From Embiotoca jacksoni (lineage: Eukaryota > Chordata > Actinopteri > Embiotocidae), in assembly GCA_022577435.1 (NCBI GenBank), contig JAKOON010000012.1:5701412-5765411 (forward strand): 64,000 nucleotides of DNA, given 5' to 3'. Under the pieces are notes generated by a model. That model saw nothing but the letters and a program-made list of their open reading frames with translations. It had not been told where the DNA came from and did not search any database. Below, one piece after another: positions 13,132 through 25,934 of the stretch. The translations under genes were made by a program, and so were the position numbers. Position 1 is the stretch's first letter, and each line of letters opens with the position of its first letter.

Positions 13132-16100
13132 CCACAATTTTAAATTGAAGGACAAAAGAGAGGTTTCTTATTTGAAATGTGAACATGTTTTTTTTTTCTT
13201 TTCAAACTTGCAATCTTGAAAGTGTTAATGTGCTGATAAGAAAAGTGCCAACGGAGCTCACAGAGCGCACAGACCTCCTGCAGCTGCTCTGTGGGTGCTT
13301 TGGCATGCTGGGTAGCGAGGTATGCTCAGCAGCGATGGGCTCGGGCAATCTGACGGAGCCACACGCACAACTCCTGGCCGGCAGCATCATAGCACTGCTA
13401 TTGTGTCTATATTATCTCCCCATCTGTGCTCCGCTACTTCCTTCACTCGCTTTAGCACACTGGGCAGCACACGAACTAGTCAGACGGGTTTAGGCTCAGC
13501 AAGACCTGAGCTCAAACAAAAACATTCTGGCCTGCAGGTGTATAAACAAAGAGATCCCGCTAGAGAGAAAAGGTGGACGGACAACGGTGTTATGCACCAA
13601 AGTGTCCTTCAAAAGGAATGTCCTCATCGCCTCCAATACAAACCCCGCACTCTGTCGTAACTTCTACCTGTTACCACAACAATGGCAGTGACAAATAGCA
13701 GTCCAAAATAGGATTTACACTATCAGTGCAGGGAACACAGAAACATGAGCTTGTAGCAAATCCTCTTTTGCTTGAACGTAATGTAAGTTTAAATGCAGCT
13801 TATTTGAGGAGGGATCAAATCGTGACAGCTTCTTCAGTTCGAGTCATTTACAAAGAACCTAACCCATGCTCCACTTTTAGAGTAAAATGTTGATTTTCAG
13901 GTGTGAAATATCCAATAATACTTCCGTAACACAATACAGTGCTGCTGTGTTGAGGAATGTTCACATGCTGAACCTGCCCTGGCGCAAGACACTGACCACA
14001 GATGTTTTTGTCTGCATGTGGAAGAAACATGTAAGTCACTTTGGACACATGCAACTGCCACATGAATATGCTTACCTCGTCTTTCAACCCGTGATGTCAA
14101 GCATTCACCCGCCTTTGAAGACTTAATGTTTTATTGCTTTAAAACAATGAATGCAATTTTATTTAATGAGACTATTTTGACACAAGTCAACAGCAACAAA
14201 AGTGAGTAATGAAAATAGCTCTTTATAAAATAACCTAATTTACAAAAAAAAACCCTGCTTGGATACCTCTGTCAACGTACTCACCCTGATGGATATATAA
14301 AAAGAAAAAAGAAATAAATAAAAAAAAAGAGTATGGTACAGGTGTAAATCTGCCAAAAGCAGGACCTCCTCAAAATCTGAGGAACCATGCATAATGTTCA
14401 ATCTACTATCACACCAAAGCATGTAATACACCTGTCAGCTCATTACAGGCCTCCCTACCGTTTTATAGAAACCGAAAACCATGTAGTTAGGTTTAGAAAA
14501 AAATTACTTTGTTAGGGTAAAAAAAAAAAGAGTGTTAGGTACATCACATACGTCAGTTAATTAACATACATTATGTAAGTAACTTAAGTACTAAAAAGTA
14601 AGTCCTAAAAAGAAATCCACATTGCTTTCTCACAGACTTGAACCCTGGTCTCCTAAGTGAAAGTCTGGTATAATCCATCTAACAACTCCTGACGTACCTC
14701 CTTACTCTGACTTTATCACTTTGTGTACTTGTACCACTGTCACATGACCTCCATATTTGACCCTGGTCATATGTGCATGTACTTTTCCTGCTTCAGCGAG
14801 GCAAAACGTGACACTGAGTCGGTATCCTCTAGTGGACTGGGTGTATTACACGTTTTGGCGTGATACAGGGCTGCACTGTCTATTCGTGTCAAAACAGCCA
14901 TATTAAATCTACTTTGATTTATGTTGTCACATAAAACACATAAAAACTACCAAGGCGGTGAGTGTTTTCAATAGTCACTGTACTGTACATCAACAGTTTT
15001 AAAGGAATTTCATATAAATGCTTAATTATTATTTAGGTTTATGCTTAAATTCCATGTTTTGGGAGTGACTAAACTTTCAAATGCAAATGTATAGTCAGGG
15101 TTCTTATTTTCGCTTTAATCATAAATGCTTTCATTTTTACTTTCCGTCACACTGACACTATCTGAAAAGCCTCCACCCTGATGATGATGATGATGGGCTA
15201 TATTTACACTTCCTGAAGTATACATTTATGAATAACACATTTCTTGAAAAATCAATTTCATAGGTGGAAATGCATGCCAAAAGCTGTCAACACACCCTTA
15301 TGACAGTCTCTCAGTGTGCATGATAGTCATTTAAATATTTTCAACTTCCTCATAAAATTTGTTTCCCCGAAAGTGAAAAACAAAACCACAACCTGTGTGG
15401 GAGGAGCTCACTGCTCTGTAGTCTGTTAGTTTTAAGACGGTGTTAAAGCACCCATCACTATGATTTATGAAGGCCCATAAGTAAATATTGAATGTTGACA
15501 TTCCACAGTAATTGGAACAAGAGGGAGGAGTGTCATATGATGTCAACAGAATACAGTGAAGGATGGCAAATGGATGGCTGCCGTCCTCTTTTTCTCTTCC
15601 TCTTAATCTTTCTCTGTTTCTACTTATAATTAAAATAAGGTTTTGGTGCCACACCAATATAGGGCAGCAAAATGAATTGTATTATAGTGACCAAAGCAGT
15701 ACATTTTAGTTGTTTATGATATAATTTTACTGCTTTTTCATATTAACTTTCAAACAAAGTTTACCAGGCGATTTGCATTTAAAGCTAACAGAATACTGAG
15801 CATAGAAAGAAGGTTAGGGGAAAAAGAAATGAGAATGATGGCAGCATCAGTGCAAAAAACTGAAAAATTATCGTAGAAAGCATGTAATTTGTAGATTGTT
15901 CAAAAGACAGCACTGATTCTGTCAAGCTGTGCTCACCGAGGAGCCACTCCAGATGCCCAGAGGCTTTGTCCTCTTTAGACTCACTAAGAGAAAATACTAG
16001 GGCCTCATCAGCATCAGGCACGAACTGGGGCTACGGCAGAGAACAAAATCCCTTCCCCCAAATTTAGACACCACACACTTACCCTCACTGGCCAAATTAC

Positions 16101-18915
16101 ATTTTTAGATATCTGATGTAGCCGCTTTAGGGAAATCTTAACACACTGACTGCATATTTAAAAAAATCCAAGAGCAAATACAAAGCTTGTGCCTAAGCAG
16201 CCGTGAGTAAGTGCCTGTCAAGACAAAACCGGACTCAGCAACTGTGGCCGAACCTGCTGCCTGGAGGATCTTTCTGCCGTCACATTTAATGGCTACTTTT
16301 AGTGGCTGTTGCTCACTAAAATTTCCTCAATAGGATGTGTATTTTTTTTTTTAAATTTGATAATACTGGATTTTTGTTATTTTAGTCCTTAAAATTCCCT
16401 ATTACAATGGTGCTTGAAAGTTTGTGAACCTTGTAAAATTTTCTTTTATAAATATGACCTGAAAAGTCATCAGATTTACACACATCCTAAAAGTAAAAAA
16501 AAGGAGAACCTAAGTAACAAATGAAACTAATATAGAATGGTTGGTTAGGATGATGATCCTACATATCCGTGATGGGCAAAAGTATGTGAACCTTCACGAG
16601 TGAGATGTTTTAGTCAATATGATGAAAATCCGGTGTGAAATGTTTCCCTGTTTTATTTATAGATCAGGAATCTATCAAAGTCTGAGCTGCACAACATGTT
16701 CGTTTAAGTGTTTCATAGAACGCACAAAAGAGATTTCTGAGGAGGGTTTCGATCAACAACTCATGCAATTAACATTGTACTCAAATCTTTTTATTTTAGA
16801 TGGCTTCTTAAAGATTAGGAAGATAATTTTGCATTGTGCCCAACGCTTTCTCACCACAGTTTTTTTTTTTTTCCTCTTTCTCTCTCTTTCTTCACATCTT
16901 CCTCATCCTTGCCACCATGAACATCATCCTAAACCTCTTCTCTGGCTCCAGTACAGGATTGGGCAGCTGTACATGATCAGTAAGCACAGCTGTGAGCAGA
17001 GTGGCGGGGGAGAGGGGGTGGAGGTGGTGAGGAATGAGTCAGATATTCACCCCCAGCACGGCCGCGGACAGCTGACCGAGAAGCGAATTTACCTCAACAG
17101 GTAGAGTTCAACTCTTTAATGCTTGTGTTGGTGCACTAATGATGCACAAATAATCCTTATTTTTTACAGGCCCACTCTTATCCTGAGGCTCAGTTCTATC
17201 ACTATGATCACTGATGTTTGACCTTTGATCCCTTGCTTCACTGTAAAGCTTTAGTTCTTGTGGATCCAAGTAGCAGGTATCACCACTGACGAGTAATAAA
17301 ACATAATTTCAACACTAACACTGAGTGCAGTGTAACCGGCCCACTTCCAAAGTCCGAGTGCCCTTTGTCTGAGACATGTTCAGGCACATGCTGTGATGGT
17401 TACAGGCAAGATGTTATTGTACTGTGAACTCATCACCCACTATACCCTTAGGTGTTCTGACTGTGTAGCTACAGACCTCCAGCTGGGGCGAATGCGTCCA
17501 AGTCATCCTGATAGTGGTAATTACACGATGTGTGGGGAAGTTTGAGCCACTCATTATTTTCCTTTGTAATGTTGAAAACAGCTATTCCCACAATATATAT
17601 ATACTATGTTTACAAAAAGAGCAATTTATAAGCTCATACTTTTATGACAGAAACTCGTTAACCCCATTGTAAGCTTTCCTAAGCAGTCTATGAATGTTTT
17701 ACGATGCACTGTAATGTAATTCTAAGCACATATAAGAATAATGTAAAGCTTTTTTTTAAAGGAATTTGTGGGCATTTTTTGAAGAAAAAGTTTTGCTTTC
17801 ACACAAATTAAAGTAGAAGATTGACACCCTGCAGTTGGTAAACTTATCTTAAGACTGATTTTAAGACTTTTTTTTTTTAAGACTTTTACTGGGGAAAAAG
17901 CTAGGCTTATAAGACATTTTCAGACAGCACCTTTATGGCTCTGATATTGTTTGTTTAAACTGGTACACAACATGTAAACATGTCATTTTACTGTTATAAA
18001 ATATTGTATGTGCAATGTGTTGGCTGGGAGCAGTTAATAGGAAGATACTACTTTAACCCAAAGTCAACAACATAACTCCCAAACTAAAATTGCTCTTATG
18101 TTTTGATTTAGGTCTCATTTAGCAAACCATGTACAGAAAGTTAATTAATGAGCTTTATAGATGCCGATAGGAGAAGTTTATTGCCTTTGGACAGAACTAG
18201 TCTCGCTGTTTCCCTGTTTAAGGTTTAGTCTAACATAGCGGCTTTCAAGAGGCGAAGCCTCAGGACACACAGTCACTAAGTCATTGAGTTATGAGCGTGC
18301 CATGTGCTTATTTCTGCTTACAACTAAATGATAGCATGTTATAAACCTGTCAAAGTTTTATCATGCTTAGAAACCCTAAATAGGGAGTGTTAAAATAAAC
18401 CAAAGGTATTTGGGGATTTGCTTCACGATGAAGCAAACAGATTGTTCTTCCAATTTGATCTAAGAGCTACAGTCATCAAAGTAAACAACTAAGCGTGTGA
18501 GCAATGATAAAACTGAGATGTTGCAAAGATTGTTAAACTACAAGAATTTCAAGCTCTGAATGAGTGAAGTGTTTCTGTGCTGAAAGGATGTTTTCTTTGC
18601 TTTGTGTTCAGGGTGACAATCCACGAATCAGTTAATTGTGACAGTAATGAAAGCCCAGTTTAAAAAAACCAAAAAACCAAAATTCTCTTTTAAATCTAAA
18701 TGAATTTCCTAACCATGAGATAACCTCACTCATTACCCTAATGTGACCCCAACTCTTACTCCAATCACCACTATAAACCCAAGGCCTAATCCTAAAATAA
18801 ACTCTGTAAGAAGTAAAGAAATGTTCTCACTGTGGAGGATTTCTCAAATCTTTGTGTGCTTGTGGGACATTTGGTCCTCATTAGTAAAGATATGCTGGAA
18901 AGCACACGCATGCGT

Positions 18916-18985
<70 letters not shown>

Positions 18986-21900
18986 ACAGTGCTGCACAAT
19001 GTATTCTACCTCAATCATGCTCTGACATGTGACCTAGAAGCTACAGTAACAATTCATCACCACAGGTGTAATTGAGAATGAGTCATACAAATGAATGCTT
19101 TGGTGATGAGAGTAGCCTTCAGGTAATCTGGCTATAAATGGCACAAAAACCACTCAGGATCTCTCTGTCTCCCTCCATAATCTCTCTCCTTCCCTGCACT
19201 CTGTGACTGCGATTCTTCTTTTTCCCCGTTTTGTTTTCAGTAAACTGCCGTCTTGGGCAAAAGCATTTCTCCCGCGAATCTTCTATGTGACAGAAAAGGC
19301 CTGGAACTTCTACCCATACACCATCACAGGTGTGAATGTGTGTGTTTGTGTGCCTTTGTTTGTGTTACACATCAGGTTACTTTCACTTCAATCCATTATA
19401 CAAGGCTTATTTATTTATCACAGCTGTTTTTTCAAGTGCCATCAAATATTTATCACTGTATATGTATGTATTCCCTTGTGGTAAAGAGTGTTTGTGTGTG
19501 GCAGAAATTTCATGCTCATACATATGAGTAACTAATGCTGTTTCTCCCTATCCATATTGAATATCCCTGGTGCTGTAGAGTACTCAGTAAGTATTTTTAC
19601 ACATCATTTACTGTACATGAATGCAACAGAGCACATCTCTTTCCAGTATCAGTGGATCTAATCTGGAGCCCGCTCTCACTCTCTCTATCTCTGCCCCTCA
19701 ACCCTTCTTTCCCATTTTTACCTCTTGTCACCCTGTAGGTATCATTTTTCCCCAAGTTCAGCATCCGTATTGAGACAAGATTTGAAAACAACAACGGCAA
19801 TAACGACAATGTGAGTATAACTGAGACAAAGCGAGAGGTGAGGAAGATGGAATGATTAGGGAAGAGGGGGAGGAGAAAGACAAGGGTATGGAGAGAAATT
19901 GCAATTTTCTCTGCAGCACTATGAAATTGTTCATCAAACTGATGTGCCCATTACAAGGAAAACAAGCAAAGCACAAAATGCACTATTGGCAGATCTATTA
20001 ACCAGACATGCAGCACACTGATCATGGCTGCCATGCTGCATTTTCTCCAAGGCCAACACGCATAGACAAACACACACAGACAGAAATTCACAAGCAATTG
20101 CAACTTTGCCTGGCTCTTGTGAGTGCACTCTGTAATCAAGGAACATCGATAATCAAGACCCAACATGTCAAAATATGGAGACCCAGTGTTGTGCCTGAGG
20201 AGAGAAATGTAGTGAATCTTGTTTCATGTCAGCAGTTACAGGTTACATGAGTTTTCTCCAAACATGGGCACATTCAAAAACCGCACCATAATAAGCATCA
20301 AGACTGGCAAACTGTCAATAACTGCCATTTTGGGCCACATATTGTGAGCACAACACTGTCACGTCAACACCTTTTAATTTGACATGGGAACTTGTTGGCA
20401 AGTTGGCAAACGGTTGCTAACAAGTTCAATATTTACTTCGTTTTGGCTCTGTGTTTGATCTCCACCAACTTCCAAGTAAAATACCTGCTACACTCACCAG
20501 TTACTCACCAACCATTTGATGCTGCGCAGGTAGTGTGAGAGTAACACTGAAGTTATTGACCAGGCAGCTAAACAATGAGATCACTATGAAGTTTCAAAAA
20601 GCCAAATAATAATTCTCTGCAGGTTTATCACCACCAGCGAGCCCCCCCCTTCATGCTATATCACAGTGTTTTTACATTGACGTGGCTCTTTATAATGACA
20701 ATGAATGTAAGACAAATCTGCCACGTTTGTACTTTACTTGAGCTCTATCCTTTGAAACTACTTTACACTTTTAGTCTATGTTTACATTTCACAGGTAAAC
20801 ATAAATTTCACTTCACTGTAGTTACTGGTTACGTGAATGTGTGTAGTTACTGGTTACTTCACAAATTAGGTTTTACAAACAAAAATGTGAAGTGCTAATA
20901 AAACAACTCTTATAGAATAAACTCCACAGCAGTCTATACAATTAGAGCTGAACCTATTAGTTCATTAATTGGTGAGTTGACTGACGGGAAATGTAACTAG
21001 TGATTCTTATACTACATTTCTTTGATCTTAGATGTATGACTTATAACTGAGTATTTTTACAATGTAGAATATCTACACAGGACAGAGAAACAATGACAAC
21101 AAGGCCATGAGAGCGTCGCGCCCTAATCGCATTGTAAACAGCAGCACAATGCATCCATCTAATGGAACAGATTCCATAAGAGGGAGTAAGACCTTGAGTA
21201 GAGACAGATCAACAACAACACTTCAGCCGTGCGTAGCCGGCTATTATCTTAGGTTGTTCTTAGTTGTTAGTTTTCAACTGTGAAATGAACAACGTCAGTG
21301 GGGCATTAGAACAAATTTTAAACAAGGTCAAATAAAAGTGCAGTCTCCCCTCTCTCTGCCTCTTTAGGTTCCCTTAATTCTCTCTCATGGAAAACTGTAT
21401 TCTGCTCTCATAACTCCTCTTTTCCCCCTCTCTTTTAATATCTCTCATATGTCCTTGTTTTTTTTCCCTCCGTTCCCTCCTCTGCTCTCTCTATCTGTTC
21501 GCTCCACTGTGATTTGCTCCAAGGGCCTCAGGGTGGGATATAGCGAGGGGTGTTATGGTGTGTGACCTCCGTTTTCTACACAGTTACTCATCTACTCTTA
21601 CCCTGCTCTCCACTGAGGGAGTGATTGCGTGCGTGCGAGAGTATGAGTGAGTGTGTATATGTGTGTCTGCTGTCATTATACTGTATGACCTCCCCCATCT
21701 GTTTGGATGTAGGTGTTTGGGGACACGCCAACCCCAGCAGACAGTGTGAGTTTCCTGGATATCCTGAGTGACCCCATTCCCGAAAAGCATTACGTAAAAT
21801 CAGAGGTACACACAGTGCAGCTACAAACACACAAACATGCATGTCATCTGTCAACAAAGGCAAAAACAAATGATTGTATACAAGAACCTTTGTTGACTAT

Positions 21901-24017
21901 ACAGAGTCTTCGCAATGTTTTTATATGATTGAAAGGAATAATTGCCATTTTGGGAAATACAGTTACATGAGAATGCCAGTACCACTCTAAGGTGTGTATG
22001 TGAGGTATGGAAATAGGAGGCAATTAGCACAAGGACTAGTCAAAGAAACAGCAAGCCTGCTTCTGTTAAAAGTACAAAAACACACCATCCTACACTTCTA
22101 ATGCACATAATGTCCACTGACTTTAATTCACACAAAAACAGAAATTGAAAAATGTCACATTGTGGTTTTATGGGGAGTTTCATACTCTCTTTTTTGCCAA
22201 CTAGAGGCTACTTGGCAATTTAAGAAAGATAAAGCATGTTAATTATTGTGGTGGTTCCCCCCACTTCCTGTCTTTATGTTAAGCTAATTGCCTTCTGATT
22301 TTATAGATCCATACACAGATAGTAAAGTGGCATCTAACTATTTATTTTATTTCCCAAAATGTTTTTTCTTTGAGATAATGGTCCAGGACAGTGGATGTGG
22401 ACAGCACCACACAGTGATGATGATCCCCTAATGCAACTCGCAGGCTCTTTTCCTTTTGTTTACTTTACTGGCATATGGATTTGCTTCTGAAAGAGCATAA
22501 ATCAGTAGCACACTCACACGCCTCTCCCTCTCTGTCTAGCTTCATTCCCTCCCCTGCAAGGTTTAACACTTCTTTACTGCCTGCAAGCCTTCAGTGACAA
22601 AGGTCAATTCACAGGACTGTGTACACAGAAACACGCAAACAAACATTCAGCACAGATGCACATACATGCACAAGCACACATGACACACACAAACAGAAAA
22701 ATCCCAAACACAAGAAATTCTTACATTAAGTGACATGGTGAGAACTTACAATCGCAAACACACTTTCCCATCATACTTTGGTCACAGATGTATAATGTGT
22801 GTTATCACACTTTGCTCTTGGGGGCTGTGTTGAGCAACAATCTGCTTGCACCCCTCCACACAGATATTATGACACTCATTCTCACATGCACACACACTTG
22901 CAGTACACACATACACATTCATAGTTCCCTCTGACAACGCCTCACAGGGCCACAATTTCTGCAGACTCAGCTTATAAACGCCACTGTTTGCTCTGAGCAG
23001 GACCTGAGTCGCTGGCAGTCAAGTAAAACCGACCGAGGGCCTCTGGAGAAAGGCTGGAGAGATGACCACAGGCCCATTATGTGCTCCTACAAGAGGGTGC
23101 AGTGCAGCTTCGAGGTCTACGGCTTCCAGACCAGGACTGAGGAGTTCATACACCGAGTGAGACAGAGCTTTCTTCCCCTTCAAGGCTTTTTCCTGTGTTT
23201 ATGTCAATGAGGGAGAATGACAATCCTCATCAATGCTGATTGGTTGTTTGTTATTTGAATGTGTCGTGTGTCATATTTCGACACAAATAAATCATTACCA
23301 CATTCATTTCCAGACATCAGTATAATCACTAACACCATCGCTGGGAAGGCTCGAATGACCTCCGCACTGCCTTTTATGTAATCCAACATTAGGCCATATT
23401 TATTAGAAAATGTGCTGCAAGAAGGCTTCTGCTCTCCTAGCTCTAACAGAGCACAGTTTCTCATTATGGAGGTTGGTGGAACAAGTTAAACAACTGATGG
23501 AGAAAAAAACACTTTCAAACCCATTTAACCTCCACAGTGAAGCAAAGAAGTGAAGCATGAACAAAAACCAAAAGCTCTGGGAGCTAAACTAGCAGTGTTT
23601 TTTTTCTTCAACCATTGTTACTGCAAAGTAAAAAGGTTTGGATTGTGGCTTTAGTTTTGACTGAGCCAAGCGCAGATCACACAGCTTAAATAGGTTCCCA
23701 CTTCTCTAGACCATGATCGCATTTATTTAAATTCCTGTAAAATAATGTTTAAAGTAGCATTTCACAGACATGGCTACACTCGACAGCTGTATCATTTTAA
23801 TTGACATGTTTTTGTTTTCCTCTAATTTCAGAACATCCAGGACATTCTTGTAGTTGGCCACAGGCAGGCAGTAGCATGGCTAGATGAATGGCACGGTGGG
23901 TCGAAAATACAGTCACAATGCTTTCATTTATATTTCAGATACAAATATGACTTTACCCTAAAAATTCAGTGCATTCTGTGGGATTAAATCCATGTTTTCC
24001 ACAGGGTTATAATGCTG

Positions 24018-24105
<88 letters not shown>

Positions 24106-24819
24106 ATGCTTTGCCCACAGGGCTGAGTTTGGAGGAGGTGAGAGAGTATGAGCGTGCGATGCAAGAGAAGACCAACAGCAAAGTCAAATCAAGCCAGAAC
24201 GACACAGGTGAGGTTGCAGCTCCTGACCTGCACTGTACTGAAATATCACAGGGGATGGGAAAGGCGACAGAGAGGGAGAGAAAAGATAATACAGCTGGAT
24301 GTGAGAGCAGTGGCGGTAGCGAGATGGTTGGAGGTGAAAACAGGTAATGTGAAAAGTAGTAGATGAAAAGAAAAGTAAGTTAAAATGTATACATGTGCAC
24401 TGCGGCAACTGTTCTTGCATTTAAATTCAACATAATAAGCAGGAGAGCTACAGAGGAAGTACAGAAAGACAAAACACACTGATTCCCATCCAAAGCACAC
24501 ACTGTTAGATCAAGAGGAATTTACTATAAATCTAAGCAGGTATTTTGTATTTATGCAGACTGGCACGTTATCAATCGCTGTCAATAGACTGCAAAATAGT
24601 ATGAATTAATAACTGTGTCATACTGACACGTTTGAACAGAGACTGGTTGCACCACTAATGCCTTCGTTGTGCCTTACAAGTACCCAGATGGCTGGAGTAC
24701 ATCTGTGGGTGAAAAATGGAAAGAGAAGAGCAGTCAGGAGGCATTTCACAACACAAGGAGCAGAGAGGAGGCAGAGACAGAGGGTATATGCCCAGAAAAG
24801 GAAGACAGAAAGACAGATG

Positions 24820-24874
<55 letters not shown>

Positions 24875-25190
24875 ACGGAGTGATGGTTAGGATGGCTCAT
24901 GAAGTGATAATGCCACTGCGTCGCTCTGATAAACAGTGTAATGCAGCCACCTGCTGAACTCTCCCCACCACAAGCCCTCTCAACATAAATAACCCGCCAC
25001 TGCAGCACTTAGCTGCAAATGTCAGACCTGGTGGGGGTATGTCTCGGCATATGTGGTGTGCATGTGTGTGTTTGTGTCTGTGTGTGCGTGGTCACCCCGC
25101 CCCCTGCTGGTTAGTCTGGTGAACCTCAGCTGGATGTGAGAGATATCAAAGGTAGAATTCCCAATATGGCCTGTAGCATCTTGCTGCCTG

Positions 25191-25221
<31 letters not shown>

Positions 25222-25728
25222 ACGCTCTCGCTGTGTGTGATGATGAGAGACATCAAGCTGCAACAAATCTGCAGTCATTGCTCAACCTGCTGCAGCTCGC
25301 TGCACCGCTATGACCCCCTACAGGCCATAAGCTGCTACTACATAGAAATAGTTTTCATTTCATTCATCTGCTGTAATAAAAGTGAATAGGCGAATAGGCA
25401 TTTACTGGCGACAATCTAATAAGAAGTTGGACTTGTGAGCTGAATACCAATAAGCGATTTATCTAATGTGAATTTAAGTGTACGACACAGATTTGAAGTA
25501 TATTCAAAGAAATCTTAAGCACAGTCCTCTGACTTTTTCTCCTCTGTTCTTTTTCTTTTATCTATCCCAGGCCCACAGGTTGCCTCTCGTCCTGCATTCA
25601 TTCGCTCCATCTCTGTGACAGATGAGCATTCCCTGAAGAAGATGGGAGTGACTACTGCAGTCATGTCTGACCCCTCAGTCTCCTCTGTGCCTCATAGTCC
25701 CCTTCGCCTCAACTCAACCCCAGAATGA
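13005..25728 (+). CDS. pitpnc1: Cytoplasmic phosphatidylinositol transfer protein 1 (RdgB-beta), complete, 10 coding exons
   Basis: Coding exons: 13005-13052, 16952-17100, 19241-19329, 19579-19586, 19739-19810, 21713-21805, 23001-23156, 23832-23895, 24121-24207, 25571-25728 (TGA). Every intron is GT-AG and the sum is 924 nt, giving 307 residues. The N-terminus MLMKEYRICMPLTVDE and the segment VTEKAWNFYPYTIT closely match vertebrate PITPNC1, as does the region GWRDDHRPIMCSYKRV. The PITP fold spans about residues 1-250. T58 and K60 (in GQLTEKRIYLN) match the inositol-headgroup threonine and lysine of class I PITPs (T59/K61 in PITP-alpha). Known family members bind phosphatidylinositol and phosphatidate in the cytosol and move them between membranes. 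The tail after residue 250 is short and does not align with the long mammalian tail. It may be the teleost 'b' copy, but I cannot decide which paralog it is. Confidence 0.95.
13078..13130. repeat. (CA)n microsatellite in pitpnc1 intron 1
   Basis: Pure CA repeat 25 bp downstream of the exon 1 splice donor. Confidence 0.95.
14455..14890 (+). repeat. Interspersed repeat, same family as 2640-3060
   Basis: Diverged copy inside pitpnc1 intron 1, sharing the 'gttaggtttag' phrase, A-run, 'ggtctcctaagtgaaagtc' block and terminal 'ggcgtgatacagggctg'. Non-coding. Confidence 0.55.
16403..16755 (+). mobile_element. Truncated Tc1-like DNA transposon (left end)
   Basis: The phrase 'ggtgcttgaaagtttgtgaa' at the left edge, then 'gggcaaaagtatgtgaacct', then 'gggaatctatcaaagtctga'-like sequence, follow the layout of a Tc1/mariner left inverted end and 5' leader common in fish. 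The element then runs into the first codons of transposase: ERTKEISEE is readable at about 16716-16743, with the expected start Met changed. Sequence after about 16755 is unrelated, so the rest of the transposase and the right end are missing. It lies in pitpnc1 intron 1 about 200 bp upstream of exon 2. Confidence 0.75.
18916..18982. repeat. (CA)n microsatellite in pitpnc1 intron 2
   Basis: About 32 CA units, 258 bp upstream of exon 3. Confidence 0.95.
19579..19586 (+). CDS. pitpnc1: pitpnc1 microexon 4 (8 nt)
   Basis: The preceding exon ends ...ATCACAG at 19329 (phase 1), and the exon starting at 19739 (phase 0) begins with VSFFPKFSI. PITPNC1 proteins have three residues between TIT and this block (EYT in mammals). 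The eight bases AGTACTCA, flanked by tgctgtag and gtaagt, supply exactly E-Y-S and restore frame. The flanking introns are 249 and 152 bp. Without this exon the frame breaks. Confidence 0.88.
21940..22370. repeat. Interspersed teleost repeat in pitpnc1 intron 6
   Basis: Begins near 'ccattttgggaaatacag' and ends near 'tatttcccaaaatg', which is its reverse complement in part, so the ends are inverted. The interior phrase 'tatgttaagctaattg' also occurs in related form at 25935-26235 and 36905-37150. Non-coding. Confidence 0.5.
24022..24102 (+). repeat. (GT)n microsatellite abutting the pitpnc1 exon 9 acceptor
   Basis: About 40 GT units on the transcribed-sense strand in a 225-bp intron (23896-24120), ending 18 nt before the exon. 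It occupies the place where a branch point and pyrimidine tract would normally lie; only 'actatgctttgcccacag' remains between it and the exon. Confidence 0.95.
24822..24872. repeat. (GT)n microsatellite in pitpnc1 intron 9
   Basis: About 25 GT units. Non-coding. Confidence 0.95.
25194..25221. repeat. (CT)n microsatellite in pitpnc1 intron 9
   Basis: About 14 CT units. Confidence 0.9.
25571..25728 (+). CDS. pitpnc1: pitpnc1 terminal coding exon
   Basis: Begins after the acceptor tatcccag and ends with TGA, encoding residues 256-307. The peptide includes RPAFIRSISVTDEHS and ends LRLNSTPE. It is Ser/Thr/Pro-rich like other RdgB-beta tails, where mammalian proteins carry 14-3-3-binding phosphoserines, but it does not align with those sites. 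RSIS is the only basic-serine motif that might play that part. Confidence 0.88.
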
Positions 25729-25732
25729 TGCC

Positions 25733-25761
25733 TCACACACACATATGCGCACACACACACA

Positions 25762-25822
<61 letters not shown>
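25733..25822. repeat. (CA)n microsatellite immediately after the pitpnc1 stop codon
   Basis: Starts 4-5 nt after TGA and runs about 90 bp with a few interruptions (ATATGCGC, GA). It lies in the proximal 3' UTR. Confidence 0.95.
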
Positions 25823-25824
<2 letters not shown>

Positions 25825-25934
25825 TGTACAATGCAAACCCAAAAAACAAATACAGTGTCAACACTCAGCAGAGTCATGTGATGTCATTTCTCAAATATGA
25901 ACACACCCACACGCAAACAGAAACATGATCTTAA

